This document shows, piece by piece, positions 1 through 9,160 of a DNA stretch of 64,000 bases. The stretch covers positions 1-64,000 of the forward strand of contig NZ_CANMDU010000002.1 in the NCBI RefSeq assembly GCF_947496775.1, written 5' to 3'. The position numbers and the translations under genes are program-made. Below the pieces are notes generated by a model. It was given only the letters and a program-made list of their open reading frames with translations, had not been told where the DNA came from and did not search any database. Positions within the stretch are counted from its first letter, which is position 1; the number at the start of each line of letters is the position of its first letter. This DNA comes from an uncultured Maribacter sp. (GTDB taxonomy: Bacteria; Bacteroidota; Bacteroidia; Flavobacteriales; Flavobacteriaceae).

Positions 1-3
1 CGC

Positions 4-213
4 TATAACGTTTCACATATCCATCATTTTTATACATATACATTTGTTTTAGTGTATACATATTTCAGGACGGGTCATAATTAGTGCTTACGTTAAGTAT
101 ATGAAAAGTAGTCGGCTACGAAGCACTGAACATTCGGTTAAGCACAACGTTTGATATGAGCCAAAATTCTTGAATTTATTACTGCTTCGCCTATTTTTTA
201 TATACATCGTTAC
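4..213. repeat. cassette-junction-like folded element, downstream copy
   Basis: This non-coding stretch follows the stop codon of the first small minus-strand gene. Its ends form an imperfect inverted repeat: ataacg...catat at 4-19 against atatacatcgttac at 200-213. Nested inside is a perfect 7-bp repeat, gtgctta (84-90) and taagcac (139-145), around a smaller imperfect dyad (gtagtcggctac, 108-119). The TAA stop of the gene lies inside the GTAAC end of the element. The layout matches the element at 703-837, which suggests a repeated gene-element-gene arrangement. The outer edge is close to the window start, so the full extent is uncertain. Confidence 0.45.
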
Positions 214-695
214 TTACAGTTTTCTAATAGAGACCAATAAATTTCATACTCTTCGTGTTTTATATTTAACACTTTCTTGGTGTCTAACTTTTCAATAATC
301 TTTCCATTTTTATAAAATTCCCATATTCCAATAGGTGAAAATTCACATTCTGTGCATCTTTCTGCTGTTATTACTTTTTCAAGCTCTTGATTCTCATTAA
401 AAAAACTACTCTTTTGAACGACTATTGGAACGCCTTCAAAAGATTCGTTACTAAAAGAATATTCCATTAGTCGTTCAATTTGTCCATTGTTACCAAAATA
501 ATAATGTGTGCCTATAGGTAAAGATTGAGACAAATCAAAAACCCCGTTATAAATTATTACTTGATTTTCATTACGAATAAGCAGCAAATATTTATTTGAA
601 TTATTTAAAGAGATTACTTCTTTAGAATAATTTATTTCTTGTCCAAAAATGGAAACAGTAATAAAAAAGGTGAATATGCAGGTTATTATTTTCAT
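210..695 (-). CDS. small secreted protein with MORN-like/YwqK-like repeats
   Basis: I do not recognise a named family. The 161-residue protein starts with a signal peptide (MKIITCIFTFFITVSIFGQ) and should be exported. It then carries three loose copies of a short pattern, an aromatic residue, Asn-Gly or Asn-Glu, and a charged tail (YYFGNNGQIERL, SFFNENQELEKV, WEFYKNGKIIEKL). Such units are typical of MORN-variant or YwqK-like repeat proteins. CECEF-type cysteines (ERCTECEF) occur near residue 115. The gene is packed between two folded repeat elements: its stop codon overlaps a GTAAC end, and GTTACTTGCAATTATG covers its start. That setting suggests a mobile accessory gene. Function unknown. 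Confidence 0.7.
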   Translation of the reverse strand: MKIITCIFTFFITVSIFGQEINYSKEVISLNNSNKYLLLIRNENQVIIYNGVFDLSQSLPIGTHYYFGNNGQIERLMEYSFSNESFEGVPIVVQKSSFFNENQELEKVITAERCTECEFSPIGIWEFYKNGKIIEKLDTKKVLNIKHEEYEIYWSLLENCK

Positions 696-702
696 AATTG
701 CA

Positions 703-837
703 AGTAACGGTTGGGCTAAGGTTCGTTGCTGTGATTCGTCCGAAGGACAATCCAGCCGAACCTAAAGATAGCTTTTTGCGCGTGATTTCCGTTTAGGAAA
801 TCCGCAAGCAATGAATTTTAGCCATTGTTACCTGTAG
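703..837. repeat. attC-like folded element between two small genes
   Basis: The whole gap between the two small genes is one folded element. Its ends are inverted repeats, TAACGGTTGGGCTAA (705-719) against TTAGCCATTGTTA (818-830), pairing except for a small bulge. Inside are two hairpins: gctgtgattcgtcc/ggacaatccagc (728-756, loop gaa) and gcgtgatttcc/ggaaatccgc (780-805, one bulged base). The element starts 6 bases after one stop codon and ends 8 bases before the next ATG. This recalls integron attC sites in shape, but the core bases (GTAAC/GTTAC) are not the canonical attC consensus and no integrase is present in the window. Confidence 0.55.
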
Positions 838-1437
838 TTATTTTTCTTTTACGGTTTCGGTATATCTAATTGGAAAAATTTTATTTATTTCCATCCACTT
901 TTCATTATCCGATTCTTTGTCTGAGTCAATAATTTCCTGAGTTGATTGGTTAAATTTTGCTAATGCAAATTCATTTCTTACTTGATTAAATGCAATGTAA
1001 ATTTTATTTCTTATCTCCCTATATTTTTCATAGTTCAGTTCTTTATCATAAATCCCTAAAACAATGATATTTTTATTTACGTCCACTTTTCCAGAATGTT
1101 TAAACTCTTTTTCAATTGTAATGGGCATTGTTTCATTTTGTGGACTTGGGATAATGAATTTTTTCAATTCATTAATTATCAGACTGTCATGGATAATCTG
1201 ACCCTCAATTTCTGTAAAGCCATTTTTTTCAACTTTTATTACTACCAAATTTCTTTGTTTAATAACAATTTGCTCGGATTTATTGAATAAGTTTTTCATG
1301 TAGTTGTCAAATCCGTATTCTAATTCGACAACTTTATAATCCACTTCCAATTCCATCATTGACTTTAGCTCTTTTTTACAAGATGTTGAGACTAATAAAA
1401 TAGTCAGAAGTAATAGATTAAGTAAATTTTTGGTCAT
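838..1437 (-). CDS. small hypothetical lipoprotein
   Basis: This is a predicted lipoprotein of about 199 residues. I chose the ATG at 1437 because MTKNLLNLLLLTILLVSTSCKK is a compact lipoprotein signal with Cys in a lipobox; an upstream ATG at 1467 would add ten residues of no signal-peptide character. The mature part is Lys/Glu-rich with no recognisable domain. The middle region (EFKHSGKVDVNKNIIVLGIYDKELNYEKY) has alternating hydrophobic residues, suggesting beta strands. The sequence before the start, GTTACCTGTAATTATG, nearly repeats that before the neighbouring gene, so both seem to sit in the same cassette format. Function unknown. Confidence 0.65.
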   Translation of the reverse strand: MTKNLLNLLLLTILLVSTSCKKELKSMMELEVDYKVVELEYGFDNYMKNLFNKSEQIVIKQRNLVVIKVEKNGFTEIEGQIIHDSLIINELKKFIIPSPQNETMPITIEKEFKHSGKVDVNKNIIVLGIYDKELNYEKYREIRNKIYIAFNQVRNEFALAKFNQSTQEIIDSDKESDNEKWMEINKIFPIRYTETVKEK

Positions 1438-1462
1438 AATTACAGGTAACAATTCAATATAA

Positions 1463-1474
1463 ATCACTAGTGAT
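1463..1474. other. 12-bp perfect palindrome near the cassette edge
   Basis: The sequence atcactagtgat is a perfect 12-bp palindrome 26 bases upstream of the lipoprotein start. It lies between the last cassette-like boundary and the terminator of the propionate operon. It could be a protein-binding site or chance in AT-rich DNA. Confidence 0.3.
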
Positions 1475-1560
1475 CTATATATCTTTTATATGGCGAATCT
1501 AGTTAATTTATTTAAAAGAAGTAAATTCCTTCAAATATTTTAAGAGAGTAAAAGGAATCT

Positions 1561-1600
1561 TAAAAAAAGAAGCCCCTAAAACGATAGTTTTTAGGGGCTT
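1561..1600 (-). terminator. Rho-independent terminator of the propionate operon
   Basis: Read on the minus strand, a 12-bp GC-containing stem (aagcccctaaaa/ttttaggggctt) is followed by a run of T. It begins 19 bases after the stop codon of the mutase large-subunit gene, the last gene of the operon. Confidence 0.9.
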
Positions 1601-1618
1601 ACATAAATAGGTTAGCGC

Positions 1619-3751
1619 TTATTCTAACTCTAAATATTTTTCCATAATGGTTATTGCAGCTTCAGAAATTACAGTGCCAGGGCCAAAAATTGCCACTACT
1701 TTGCGTTCTAATAAATAGTCATAATCTTGGGCAGGAATTACCCCTCCGGCAAAGACCATAATATCTGGTCTTCCTAATTTTTCTAATTCTTTTATTAATT
1801 GCGGAATTAAAGTTTTATGACCAGCAGCTAAGCTAGATGCTCCAACAAAATGAACATCATTTTCTATGGCTTGTTTTGCTACTTCTTCTGGAGTTTGGAA
1901 TAAGGGTCCCATATCTACATCAAAACCTAAATCGGCAAAACTAGAGGCTATAACTTTTGCTCCTCTATCGTGCCCATCTTGTCCCATTTTGGCAATCATT
2001 ACACGAGGTCTACGACCTTCTATTTCGGCAAATTGATCTGCCAGTTTCTGAGCTTTTACAAATGTACTATCGTTATCTACTTCTTTACTATACACGCCGC
2101 TTATTAATTTAGTATCTGCTTTATGTCTTCCAAAATGTACTTCTAAAGCATCGGATATTTCCCCTAATGTAGCAAAGTTTTCGGCAGCTTCCACAGCTAA
2201 TTCTAATAAATTGCCTTCTCCAGTTTCTGCACATTTAGATAAAGCGGCAATATTTGCATCTACTGTTGCTTGGTCTCTATCTTTTTTCATTTTATTTATC
2301 CGCGCAATCTGAGAATCTCTTACGGCGGTATTATCTACTTCTAATATTTCTATATTCGAAGGTTCATTTGTTTTAAATTTATTTACACCTACCAAAATAT
2401 CTTGACCAGAATCTAAACGGGCTTGCTTACGCGCCGAAGCTTCTTCAATACGCATTTTAGGAACACCAGTTTCTATGGCTTTAGCCATACCACCAAGTTC
2501 TTCTACTTCTTCAATAAGTTTCCAAGCTTTATCTGCTATTTCTTTGGTTAGGTATTCTACATAATAGGAACCAGCCCAAGGATCTACCGCTTTTGTAATT
2601 TGCGTTTCGTCCTGAATAAAAATCTGCGTATTACGAGCAATACGAGCAGAGAAATCTGTGGGTAAGGCAATAGCCTCATCTAAGGCATTGGTATGTAAGG
2701 ATTGCGTTCCTCCTAAACTAGCTGCCATAGCTTCGATACAAGTACGGGCTACATTATTAAAAGGGTCTTGTTCACTTAAACTCCAACCCGAAGTCTGACT
2801 ATGGGTACGCAATGCCATAGATTTTGGGTTTTGCGGATTAAATTGTTTTATAATTTTAGCCCAAAGCATACGAGCGGCGCGCATCTTGGCAATCTCCATA
2901 AAATGATTCATTCCTACGGCCCAGAAGAAAGATAATCTAGGAGCAAATTCATCTATTTTTAAACCAGATTTTAGTCCGGTTCTTATGTATTCCATACCGT
3001 CTGCCAAGGTATATGCTAATTCAATATCTGCTGTGGCACCAGCCTCTTGCATATGGTAGCCACTAATAGATATAGAGTTAAATTTGGGCATGTTTTTGGT
3101 AGTATAATCGAAAATATCTCCAATAATACGCATAGAAGGTAATGGTGGGTATATATAGGTGTTACGTACCATAAATTCTTTTAAAATATCATTCTGGATG
3201 GTACCAGAGAGTTTATCTAAAGCAACGCCTTGTTTTTTTGCTGCAGCTATATAAAAGGCCATAATAGGTAGCACAGCTCCATTCATAGTCATGGATACCG
3301 ACATTTTATCTAACGGAATTTGGTCAAATAAAACCTGCATATCTAAAATAGAATCTATAGCTACCCCTGCCTTACCAACATCACCAGTTACGCGTGGGTG
3401 ATCAGAATCGTAACCGCGGTGTGTAGCTAAATCAAAAGCAACAGAAAGTCCTTTTTGCCCTGCAGCTAAGTTTCTTCTGTAAAATGCGTTAGATTCTTCT
3501 GCGGTAGAAAATCCTGCATATTGGCGTACAGTCCATGGGCGCATGGCGTACATAGCGCTATATGGGCCTCTTAGAAAAGGAGGTACACCAGCAGCAAAGT
3601 TTAAATGTTCGGCATTTTTAATATCTTCCTTAGCAAAATGTTTCTTTACGGGAATTCCTTCTGGTGTGTTCCAAATAGTATCTTTTCCGGAAGCGATTTC
3701 CTTTTCTTCCGGTGCTGTATTTAATTTTAAATCTGAAAAATCGGGTCTCAT
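1619..3751 (-). CDS. mutB: methylmalonyl-CoA mutase, large (catalytic) subunit
   Basis: This is the adenosylcobalamin-dependent mutase that interconverts succinyl-CoA and (R)-methylmalonyl-CoA. The 710-residue length is normal for the catalytic subunit. The N-terminal TIM-barrel substrate domain contains the family stretch [18 protein letters not shown] (near residue 70) and TRTHSQTSG-like [13 protein letters not shown]. The C-terminal B12-binding domain has the DxHxxG motif (D592-G-H594-D-R-G), His594 being the expected lower cobalt ligand, with a GG motif in VFAGGVIP. Its ATG overlaps the stop of the small-subunit gene by 4 bases (ATGA), so the two are translationally coupled. It is the last gene of the operon, followed by a terminator. 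The chaperone MeaB is not in this window. Confidence 0.97.
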   Translation of the reverse strand: MRPDFSDLKLNTAPEEKEIASGKDTIWNTPEGIPVKKHFAKEDIKNAEHLNFAAGVPPFLRGPYSAMYAMRPWTVRQYAGFSTAEESNAFYRRNLAAGQKGLSVAFDLATHRGYDSDHPRVTGDVGKAGVAIDSILDMQVLFDQIPLDKMSVSMTMNGAVLPIMAFYIAAAKKQGVALDKLSGTIQNDILKEFMVRNTYIYPPLPSMRIIGDIFDYTTKNMPKFNSISISGYHMQEAGATADIELAYTLADGMEYIRTGLKSGLKIDEFAPRLSFFWAVGMNHFMEIAKMRAARMLWAKIIKQFNPQNPKSMALRTHSQTSGWSLSEQDPFNNVARTCIEAMAASLGGTQSLHTNALDEAIALPTDFSARIARNTQIFIQDETQITKAVDPWAGSYYVEYLTKEIADKAWKLIEEVEELGGMAKAIETGVPKMRIEEASARKQARLDSGQDILVGVNKFKTNEPSNIEILEVDNTAVRDSQIARINKMKKDRDQATVDANIAALSKCAETGEGNLLELAVEAAENFATLGEISDALEVHFGRHKADTKLISGVYSKEVDNDSTFVKAQKLADQFAEIEGRRPRVMIAKMGQDGHDRGAKVIASSFADLGFDVDMGPLFQTPEEVAKQAIENDVHFVGASSLAAGHKTLIPQLIKELEKLGRPDIMVFAGGVIPAQDYDYLLERKVVAIFGPGTVISEAAITIMEKYLELE

Positions 3752-5571
3752 ACGGCTAATGGATTTAAGGTTTTCTGTATTTTATTTTGAACGCTTGCAA
3801 TGGTAATCAACACGTCGGAACGTAAATTAACGCAACCATCTAAACCGGCTTTAGTTAATTCTGATAATAATTCACCTGTAGGGTTACCAGCAATCAGTAG
3901 CACTTTGTCTTTATTTAGAATTCTAAAAGCTTGCACAAAAGAAACTGCTTTTTCTTCGTAGTCTTGGTCCGAACTGCATAGAACTACTACATGAGAATTA
4001 GACTTTGCACTTATTTCTGCGGCTTCTTCAGCACTTTCATAGCTTTTTTCTTGTTGTACATTATAACCGCTAACGCCCACAAAATCATAGGCAAATGCAG
4101 CTCTTGCCTTACGCATTGTTAAGTTTCCGAAACTTGCTAATTCTACAACAGGCCTAACTTTTGTTTGTTCTACCAGTTCTTCTGTTTTTTTACGCATAGC
4201 TTCAATTTCTAAAGAGGCTCTACGTGGTTTTAATGTTTTAGAATTACCTTCTGTATTGCCAGAAGATAATAGCTCAGAGGAAACTTTTTCCATAAGGTTT
4301 GGGTATTTATTTATACCTACCATTGGAAGCCGTCTTTGGCTAATTAGCTTAAGTTTATGTACTCTAATTTCTGCTATTTGTTCTTGTATTTTTTCTTTTT
4401 CAAAATTGCTAAAGAAACCACCTTCCGATTCTATGGATTGAAACAATTGTAACGCTTTTTCTGCTATAGCAAGGGTAGCTTCTTCTATATAGTAAGAACC
4501 ATCTACTGGGTTTGCTACTTTTCCGAAATAAGATTCTTCTTGTAAAATAGTGGTTATATTGCCAGCAATTCTACTAGAAAAGTCGGATACCTCATTAAAT
4601 TCTTTATCATAAGGATCTACTAAAACCCCATCTACATTACCTAGAATGGCAGACATACTTTCTGTAGTAGCTCTTAATAAGTTGGTGTGCGCATCTGTAA
4701 TAGATTTGCTCCAAATAGATGTTTTGGCAAGTACAGTATGTTTAAAGTCAGTTACTTGGTATTTTTTAGCTATTTCTTGAAGTAGGTTATTGAAGGCCCT
4801 AAATTTTCCGATTTCGATAAAGTATTCTAAACCAATAGCAAATCTAAAATTAAGATTCTCAAAAACTTCTTGAGGAGTAATTCCTTTTTCGGATAATTTA
4901 TCGATAACGAAAACCAAAGAATTTAAAGAATATGCAATTTCTTGTACTTGGTTGGCACCAGAATCTAAATACTCGCTTGCAGAAATGGTTAATGCTTTGT
5001 AATTAGGATATTTAGCAACTAGAGAAAATACTTCAGCGGCTTCTGTAAAAGCTTTTTTTCCAAATTCTCCTTTTGTGACGTATTTAGATATTAACTGTGT
5101 GTCTACAAACCCTGTAAGATTCTTTTTGTCTACTTTACTACTCTTAATAAAACTTTTAAAATGCTGAACAAAAGTCGCTGCATTTTTCTTTATAGTAAAG
5201 GAAATAGTAATTGTATTTAAATCTATATCTCTTAAAAGTCGGGAAGGAGACATATTTCCTTTTACTATAAAAAGAATACCATTATGCCCTTCTTTAATAG
5301 CTGCTAGAGCTAAAGCATTTCCTCTTTTTTCGGAGGAAACATAAATGCTTCTGTAATTAACTAAAGAAGGAGAGTTTTCTCCCGTATTTTTTAGGTATTC
5401 CTTATGGTCTTCCGTATTATAAAATGGCTGAATATTGATTTTGTTTAAGTTTTTCCAAACTAATTTTTTATCAAAATCAGCACCTTTTAAATCTGCGGTA
5501 ACTCGCTCCATCCATTTCTCCTTGGAAACGGGCTCAAAATCAGAAAAGAGCTTTTTATTTGTATTACTCAT
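3748..5571 (-). CDS. mutA: methylmalonyl-CoA mutase, small subunit
   Basis: This 607-residue protein is homologous to the catalytic subunit and forms the heterodimer partner. It keeps the barrel fold landmarks ([31 protein letters not shown], parallel to [12 protein letters not shown] in the large subunit). Its C-terminal cobalamin-type domain lacks the DxHxxG motif and reads [14 protein letters not shown] instead. This is the known state of small subunits, which do not bind B12, so it is a structural subunit and not a decayed enzyme. It lies 28 bases downstream of the CoA-transferase gene and overlaps mutB by 4 bases. Confidence 0.95.
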   Translation of the reverse strand: MSNTNKKLFSDFEPVSKEKWMERVTADLKGADFDKKLVWKNLNKINIQPFYNTEDHKEYLKNTGENSPSLVNYRSIYVSSEKRGNALALAAIKEGHNGILFIVKGNMSPSRLLRDIDLNTITISFTIKKNAATFVQHFKSFIKSSKVDKKNLTGFVDTQLISKYVTKGEFGKKAFTEAAEVFSLVAKYPNYKALTISASEYLDSGANQVQEIAYSLNSLVFVIDKLSEKGITPQEVFENLNFRFAIGLEYFIEIGKFRAFNNLLQEIAKKYQVTDFKHTVLAKTSIWSKSITDAHTNLLRATTESMSAILGNVDGVLVDPYDKEFNEVSDFSSRIAGNITTILQEESYFGKVANPVDGSYYIEEATLAIAEKALQLFQSIESEGGFFSNFEKEKIQEQIAEIRVHKLKLISQRRLPMVGINKYPNLMEKVSSELLSSGNTEGNSKTLKPRRASLEIEAMRKKTEELVEQTKVRPVVELASFGNLTMRKARAAFAYDFVGVSGYNVQQEKSYESAEEAAEISAKSNSHVVVLCSSDQDYEEKAVSFVQAFRILNKDKVLLIAGNPTGELLSELTKAGLDGCVNLRSDVLITIASVQNKIQKTLNPLAV

Positions 5572-5599
5572 AATAACATCCTTTAAAAAAATGGTTAAG

Positions 5600-6889
5600 T
5601 TAGTTAACTATTTTGCTACTGCCAAATCTTTCGAAGATTGCTTTGTCTAATTCCTCTCTATGATCGGGGTGTGCAATATCTCTTAAAGATAGTGCTCTTT
5701 GCTTTAAAGTTTTGCCAAATAATTCTGCGACTCCATACTCTGTGGCAACAAATCTGGCATGCGCACGGGTGGTAACAACTCCGGCACCTGGTTTAAGTGC
5801 TGGTACAATTTTAGAAACCCCTTTATGTGTTGTAGAGGTAACAGCGATTATTGGTTTTCCTCCCTCGGAAAGGGCGGCACCACGCATAAAATCCATTTGC
5901 CCACCAACACCAGAGAACATTCTAGTTCCTATAGAATCAGCGCATACTTGACCCGTAAAATCTATTTCTATAGCAGAGTTTATTGCCGTTACTTTTGGAT
6001 TTTGGCGAATAATGGCGGTATCGTTTACATAGGCAATATCTAGCATTTCAATTTCAGGATTATCATCCATAAAATCGTATAAACGTCTAGTCCCCATTGC
6101 AAAACCTGAAATAATTTTATAAGGATTTACTTTCTTTTTGGCACCATTTACTATTCCTTTTTCAACTAAATCTACAATTCCTTCAGAGAACATTTCGGTA
6201 TGTATTCCTAAATCTTTATGGTTATGCAAATATGTTAATACGGCATTAGGAATTCCACCAATTCCCATTTGTAATGTAGAACCATCTTCTATAATACCAG
6301 CTATGTTTTTACCAATTGCTTCTTCTTCGGCTGAAGGTGCAACGAATTTCATTTCATGAATTTCTTCGTCTACAAGAACACAAGCATCAAACTTGTTTAA
6401 ATGTACTATGGCGTCTCCAAAAGTTCTTGGCATTTTTGGATTTATTTGCGCAATTACTTTTTTCCCTCTTTCTATAGCAGAAATAACTATATCTACAGAA
6501 ATGCCTAAAGAACAGAAACCATGTTTGTCTGGGGGCGCTACGTTTACCAAAACAACATCTAAGTCCATATACCCTTGACGGAAAAGACTTGGAATATCAC
6601 TTAAAAAAATAGGAATATAATCTACGGTGTTACCAACCATTTTTCTGACATTGCCACCAATAAAAAAAGCACTGGTTCTAAAGCTATCTTTTAAAGAAGG
6701 GTCTGTATAACCGCATTCTCCCTCAGTGTGTAAATGAACAATTTCTACCCCTTTTAATTGAGGGCCGCGTTTTACCATTGCTCTAATTAGAGTCTGTGGT
6801 GTAGCAGAACCTCCTTGGATCAACACTCTATTCCCGGATTTTATAAATTTTACAGCCTCATCAGCTGACATTACATTTGGTATTTTCAT
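5600..6889 (-). CDS. acetyl-CoA hydrolase/transferase family CoA-transferase
   Basis: This 429-residue protein belongs to the acetyl-CoA hydrolase/4-hydroxybutyrate CoA-transferase family. Visible hallmarks are the N-terminal GGSATPQTLIRAM segment, the central GIGGIPNAVL glycine loop followed by HTEMFSEGIVDL with the likely catalytic Glu, and the C-terminal GVGGQMDFMRGAALSEGGKP segment. Family members move CoA between short-chain acids. Between a methylmalonyl-CoA mutase and a methylmalonyl-CoA decarboxylase, the natural inferred role is propionyl-CoA:succinate CoA transfer, closing the succinate-to-propionate cycle. Acetate or 4-hydroxybutyrate as partner cannot be excluded from sequence alone. 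Confidence 0.88.
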   Translation of the reverse strand: MKIPNVMSADEAVKFIKSGNRVLIQGGSATPQTLIRAMVKRGPQLKGVEIVHLHTEGECGYTDPSLKDSFRTSAFFIGGNVRKMVGNTVDYIPIFLSDIPSLFRQGYMDLDVVLVNVAPPDKHGFCSLGISVDIVISAIERGKKVIAQINPKMPRTFGDAIVHLNKFDACVLVDEEIHEMKFVAPSAEEEAIGKNIAGIIEDGSTLQMGIGGIPNAVLTYLHNHKDLGIHTEMFSEGIVDLVEKGIVNGAKKKVNPYKIISGFAMGTRRLYDFMDDNPEIEMLDIAYVNDTAIIRQNPKVTAINSAIEIDFTGQVCADSIGTRMFSGVGGQMDFMRGAALSEGGKPIIAVTSTTHKGVSKIVPALKPGAGVVTTRAHARFVATEYGVAELFGKTLKQRALSLRDIAHPDHREELDKAIFERFGSSKIVN

Positions 6890-6931
6890 GGTAGTAAATT
6901 TTTGTTGTTATAAAAAAAATGAACGTTGTTT

Positions 6932-8254
6932 TTATCCTAAGAAACTTAAAATGATACCCGCTGCTATTGCAGAGCCAATAACTCCCGATACGTTTGGTGC
7001 CATGGCGTGCATTAGTAAATAGTTAGATGGATCCGATTTTAAGGCCTCCGCATGAACAACTCTAGCACTATCTGGTACTGCAGATACCCCTGCTGCACCT
7101 ATTAATGGGTTTATTTTGTTATTTCCTTTTAGAAAAAGATTCATAAACTTGGCGAATAATAAACCTCCCATTGTTGCTATAACAAAGGATATAGCTCCTA
7201 GTCCAAAGATTAGCATAGAATCTTTAGTTATAAATATATCCGCTTGGGTAGATGCCCCTACAGTTACTCCCAATAATATGGTAACTATATCAATTAATTT
7301 GGTCCGGGCAGTATCTGCTAAACGTTCCGTTCTACCAGATTCTTTTAGTAAGTTACCAAAGAATAACATACCTAATAGGGGTAAAGCACTTGGTGATATA
7401 AAGGTAGTTAGTAGTAACGCTACAACGGGGAAAATCATTTTCTCTTTCTGAGAAACCGCTCTTGGTGGTTTCATTTTAATTTTACGATCTTCTTTATTGA
7501 CTAATAAACGCATTAATGGAGGTTGAATTACAGGAACTAATGCCATATAGGAATAAGCTGCAATAGCAATAGGACCAATAAGATTCTTAACTGTGGTTCC
7601 ATCGGGAAGGAGATTAACGCCATTGGCAAGTTTAGAAGAAAGAAAAATTGCTGTAGGGCCATCTGCACCGCCAATAATACCAATAGCCCCTGCTTCTGGT
7701 AGGTTAAACCCTAAATATAAAGCCCCTAAAAAAGTAGCAAATACACCTATCTGAGCAGCAGCCCCTAATAGCATTAATTTAGGGTTTGCGATAAGAGAAG
7801 AAAAATCGGTCATGGCACCAATACCCAAAAATATTAAAGGTGGATATATGCCTTTTACCACACCAAAATACAAATAGTTAAATACAGAACCAGCCTCATA
7901 TATACCTGTTTGATTTCCAGGAACAAATGGAATGTTACCTAAAATAACACCTGCACCTATTGGAATTAGCAATAGGGGCTCGTAATCGTATTTTATTCCA
8001 AGATAAATAAAGATAATTCCTATAAGAATCATAATTATATTTCCCCATTTGGCATTAGCAAAACCTGTGTAATGGTAAAATTGGTTTATGCCTTTAAAAG
8101 CATCGGAGTAAAAAGCCTCTTCGTCTGCTTTCGGCGTATTGGTAACTGTAACAGAAGTGTTATTAAAATCTGGACTTATAGTAGTACTGAAAAGTAATGG
8201 TCTTACAAATAATAGAACAGAAAGAACACTAAAAAGAATTATTAATTTTTTCAT
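6932..8254 (-). CDS. Na+-translocating decarboxylase, beta subunit (membrane pump)
   Basis: This 440-residue polytopic membrane protein is the OadB/MmdB/GcdB subunit. It decarboxylates carboxybiotin and couples this to outward Na+ transport. It shows many hydrophobic helices and the conserved GGADGPTAIF segment, whose Asp is essential in characterised homologues, plus the conserved GVSAVPDSARV and MAPNVSGVIGSAIAAG motifs near the C-terminus. An N-terminal extension with one membrane segment (about residues 1-25) and a polar stretch precede the core; such extensions are common in Bacteroidota homologues. The neighbouring biotin, OadG-like and carboxyltransferase genes complete the complex. Confidence 0.93.
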   Translation of the reverse strand: MKKLIILFSVLSVLLFVRPLLFSTTISPDFNNTSVTVTNTPKADEEAFYSDAFKGINQFYHYTGFANAKWGNIIMILIGIIFIYLGIKYDYEPLLLIPIGAGVILGNIPFVPGNQTGIYEAGSVFNYLYFGVVKGIYPPLIFLGIGAMTDFSSLIANPKLMLLGAAAQIGVFATFLGALYLGFNLPEAGAIGIIGGADGPTAIFLSSKLANGVNLLPDGTTVKNLIGPIAIAAYSYMALVPVIQPPLMRLLVNKEDRKIKMKPPRAVSQKEKMIFPVVALLLTTFISPSALPLLGMLFFGNLLKESGRTERLADTARTKLIDIVTILLGVTVGASTQADIFITKDSMLIFGLGAISFVIATMGGLLFAKFMNLFLKGNNKINPLIGAAGVSAVPDSARVVHAEALKSDPSNYLLMHAMAPNVSGVIGSAIAAGIILSFLG

Positions 8255-8315
8255 TTGTTTACGCTTTAAGAGTCATTTTTTATCTTCATGTATTATTGAA
8301 AAAGGACTCTATTTT

Positions 8316-8735
8316 TTATTCTAGTTCTATCAGTATCTCATTTTGTAATACCTGTTGCCCAACGGCTATATTTAAAGTAGTTACCGTACCAGCTTTTTCT
8401 GCGACAATATTGTTTTCCATTTTCATAGCTTCTAAAATTAGAAGAGAGTCGCCCACTTTAATAACATCTCCTACTTTAATATTTAGGCTAAGTATTGTTC
8501 CAGGAATAGGGGCTACAATTTTAGTTTTAGAAGAAGTAGGGTTTACTTTAATTGGCTCTGCGGGTCTTTTAGAAGCTGCACGCACGAGAGTAGGGGTTTT
8601 TTTAGTTTTTACCTCTTTGGCCATTTCTACTGTATAGGAAGTTCCATTTACTTCTAATGCAATTTTGTTGTTTTCTTGAGATACAATTTTAACCTTGTAA
8701 CTGTTTTGGTTTATTTTAAAGTCAAAGTTTTTCAT
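8316..8735 (-). CDS. biotin carboxyl carrier subunit of the decarboxylase
   Basis: This 139-residue acetyl/propionyl-CoA carboxylase-type biotin carrier holds the CO2 moved from methylmalonyl-CoA to the membrane pump. The C-terminal biotinyl domain (about residues 70-139) contains the classic EAMKM motif with the biotinylated Lys105. The N-terminal 45 residues form a small beta-rich domain and are joined by a Pro/Lys-rich, flexible linker (about 46-70), as in the gamma/C subunits of Na+-pumping decarboxylases. It lies between the beta and delta subunit genes. Confidence 0.93.
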   Translation of the reverse strand: MKNFDFKINQNSYKVKIVSQENNKIALEVNGTSYTVEMAKEVKTKKTPTLVRAASKRPAEPIKVNPTSSKTKIVAPIPGTILSLNIKVGDVIKVGDSLLILEAMKMENNIVAEKAGTVTTLNIAVGQQVLQNEILIELE

Positions 8736-8763
8736 TAGTTGTTTTTTTTTGCTACTCGGTTTA

Positions 8764-8776
8764 CTCGAAAATCGAG
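8764..8776. repeat. small REP-like dyad in the operon
   Basis: A perfect 5-bp inverted repeat with a 3-base loop (ctcgaaaatcgag) lies between the biotin-carrier and OadG-like genes. The sequence that follows (agattcaaatgttgcgagg) resembles part of the larger repeat at 17472 read on the opposite strand. Possibly a fragment of a dispersed repeat family. Confidence 0.35.
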
Positions 8777-8797
8777 ATTCAAATGTTGCGAGGTATT

Positions 8798-9160
8798 TTA
8801 CTTTATTCTATTTTGAATACCATATATTTTAGAACTCCATGGAGAGTATAACTTTCTTGCTTGTTTAATGGTTAAGACTGCATTCTCATTATCATGCTGT
8901 TCATTTAAATACATATGTAGTGCTAGAGATATGGCTGCGGCTATTTCACCGGTAAACTCTTTATCTGCTTCTACTTTAATATCTTTTATCTTTTTCTCTC
9001 TTCCTTTAGTTATAATCTTATATAGATATAGCATAACGGGCAACCCGTGCTGAAAAAACAGAGAGAGTGTTAAAAGGGCACAGAATACAATTACTAATCC
9101 AGTAATTAGTATAGTATAGCCTTGGCTCATTTGGTCTGTAAATAGTAATATGTTTGCCAT
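8798..9160 (-). CDS. OadG-family small membrane subunit of the decarboxylase
   Basis: This 120-residue protein has one N-terminal membrane helix (GYTILITGLVIVFCALLTL, about residues 14-33) and a charged cytoplasmic tail ending in LYSPWSSKIYGIQNR. That architecture is typical of OadG/MmdD subunits, which hold the carboxyltransferase and membrane parts of Na+-pumping decarboxylases together. The family is short and poorly conserved, so the call leans on context: its ATG shares one base with the stop of the carboxyltransferase gene (TAATG), and the biotin carrier follows. Confidence 0.85.
   Translation of the reverse strand: MANILLFTDQMSQGYTILITGLVIVFCALLTLSLFFQHGLPVMLYLYKIITKGREKKIKDIKVEADKEFTGEIAAAISLALHMYLNEQHDNENAVLTIKQARKLYSPWSSKIYGIQNRIK

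Noticed and set aside
1096-1290. Small plus-strand frame within the lipoprotein gene
   Set aside because: Overlaps a better frame with a lipoprotein signal; Phe/Asn-rich and without features.
1-1450. True class 1-type integron
   Set aside because: No integrase gene, no attI, and the repeat ends (GTAAC/GTTAC) do not fit the canonical attC core; only the format is similar.
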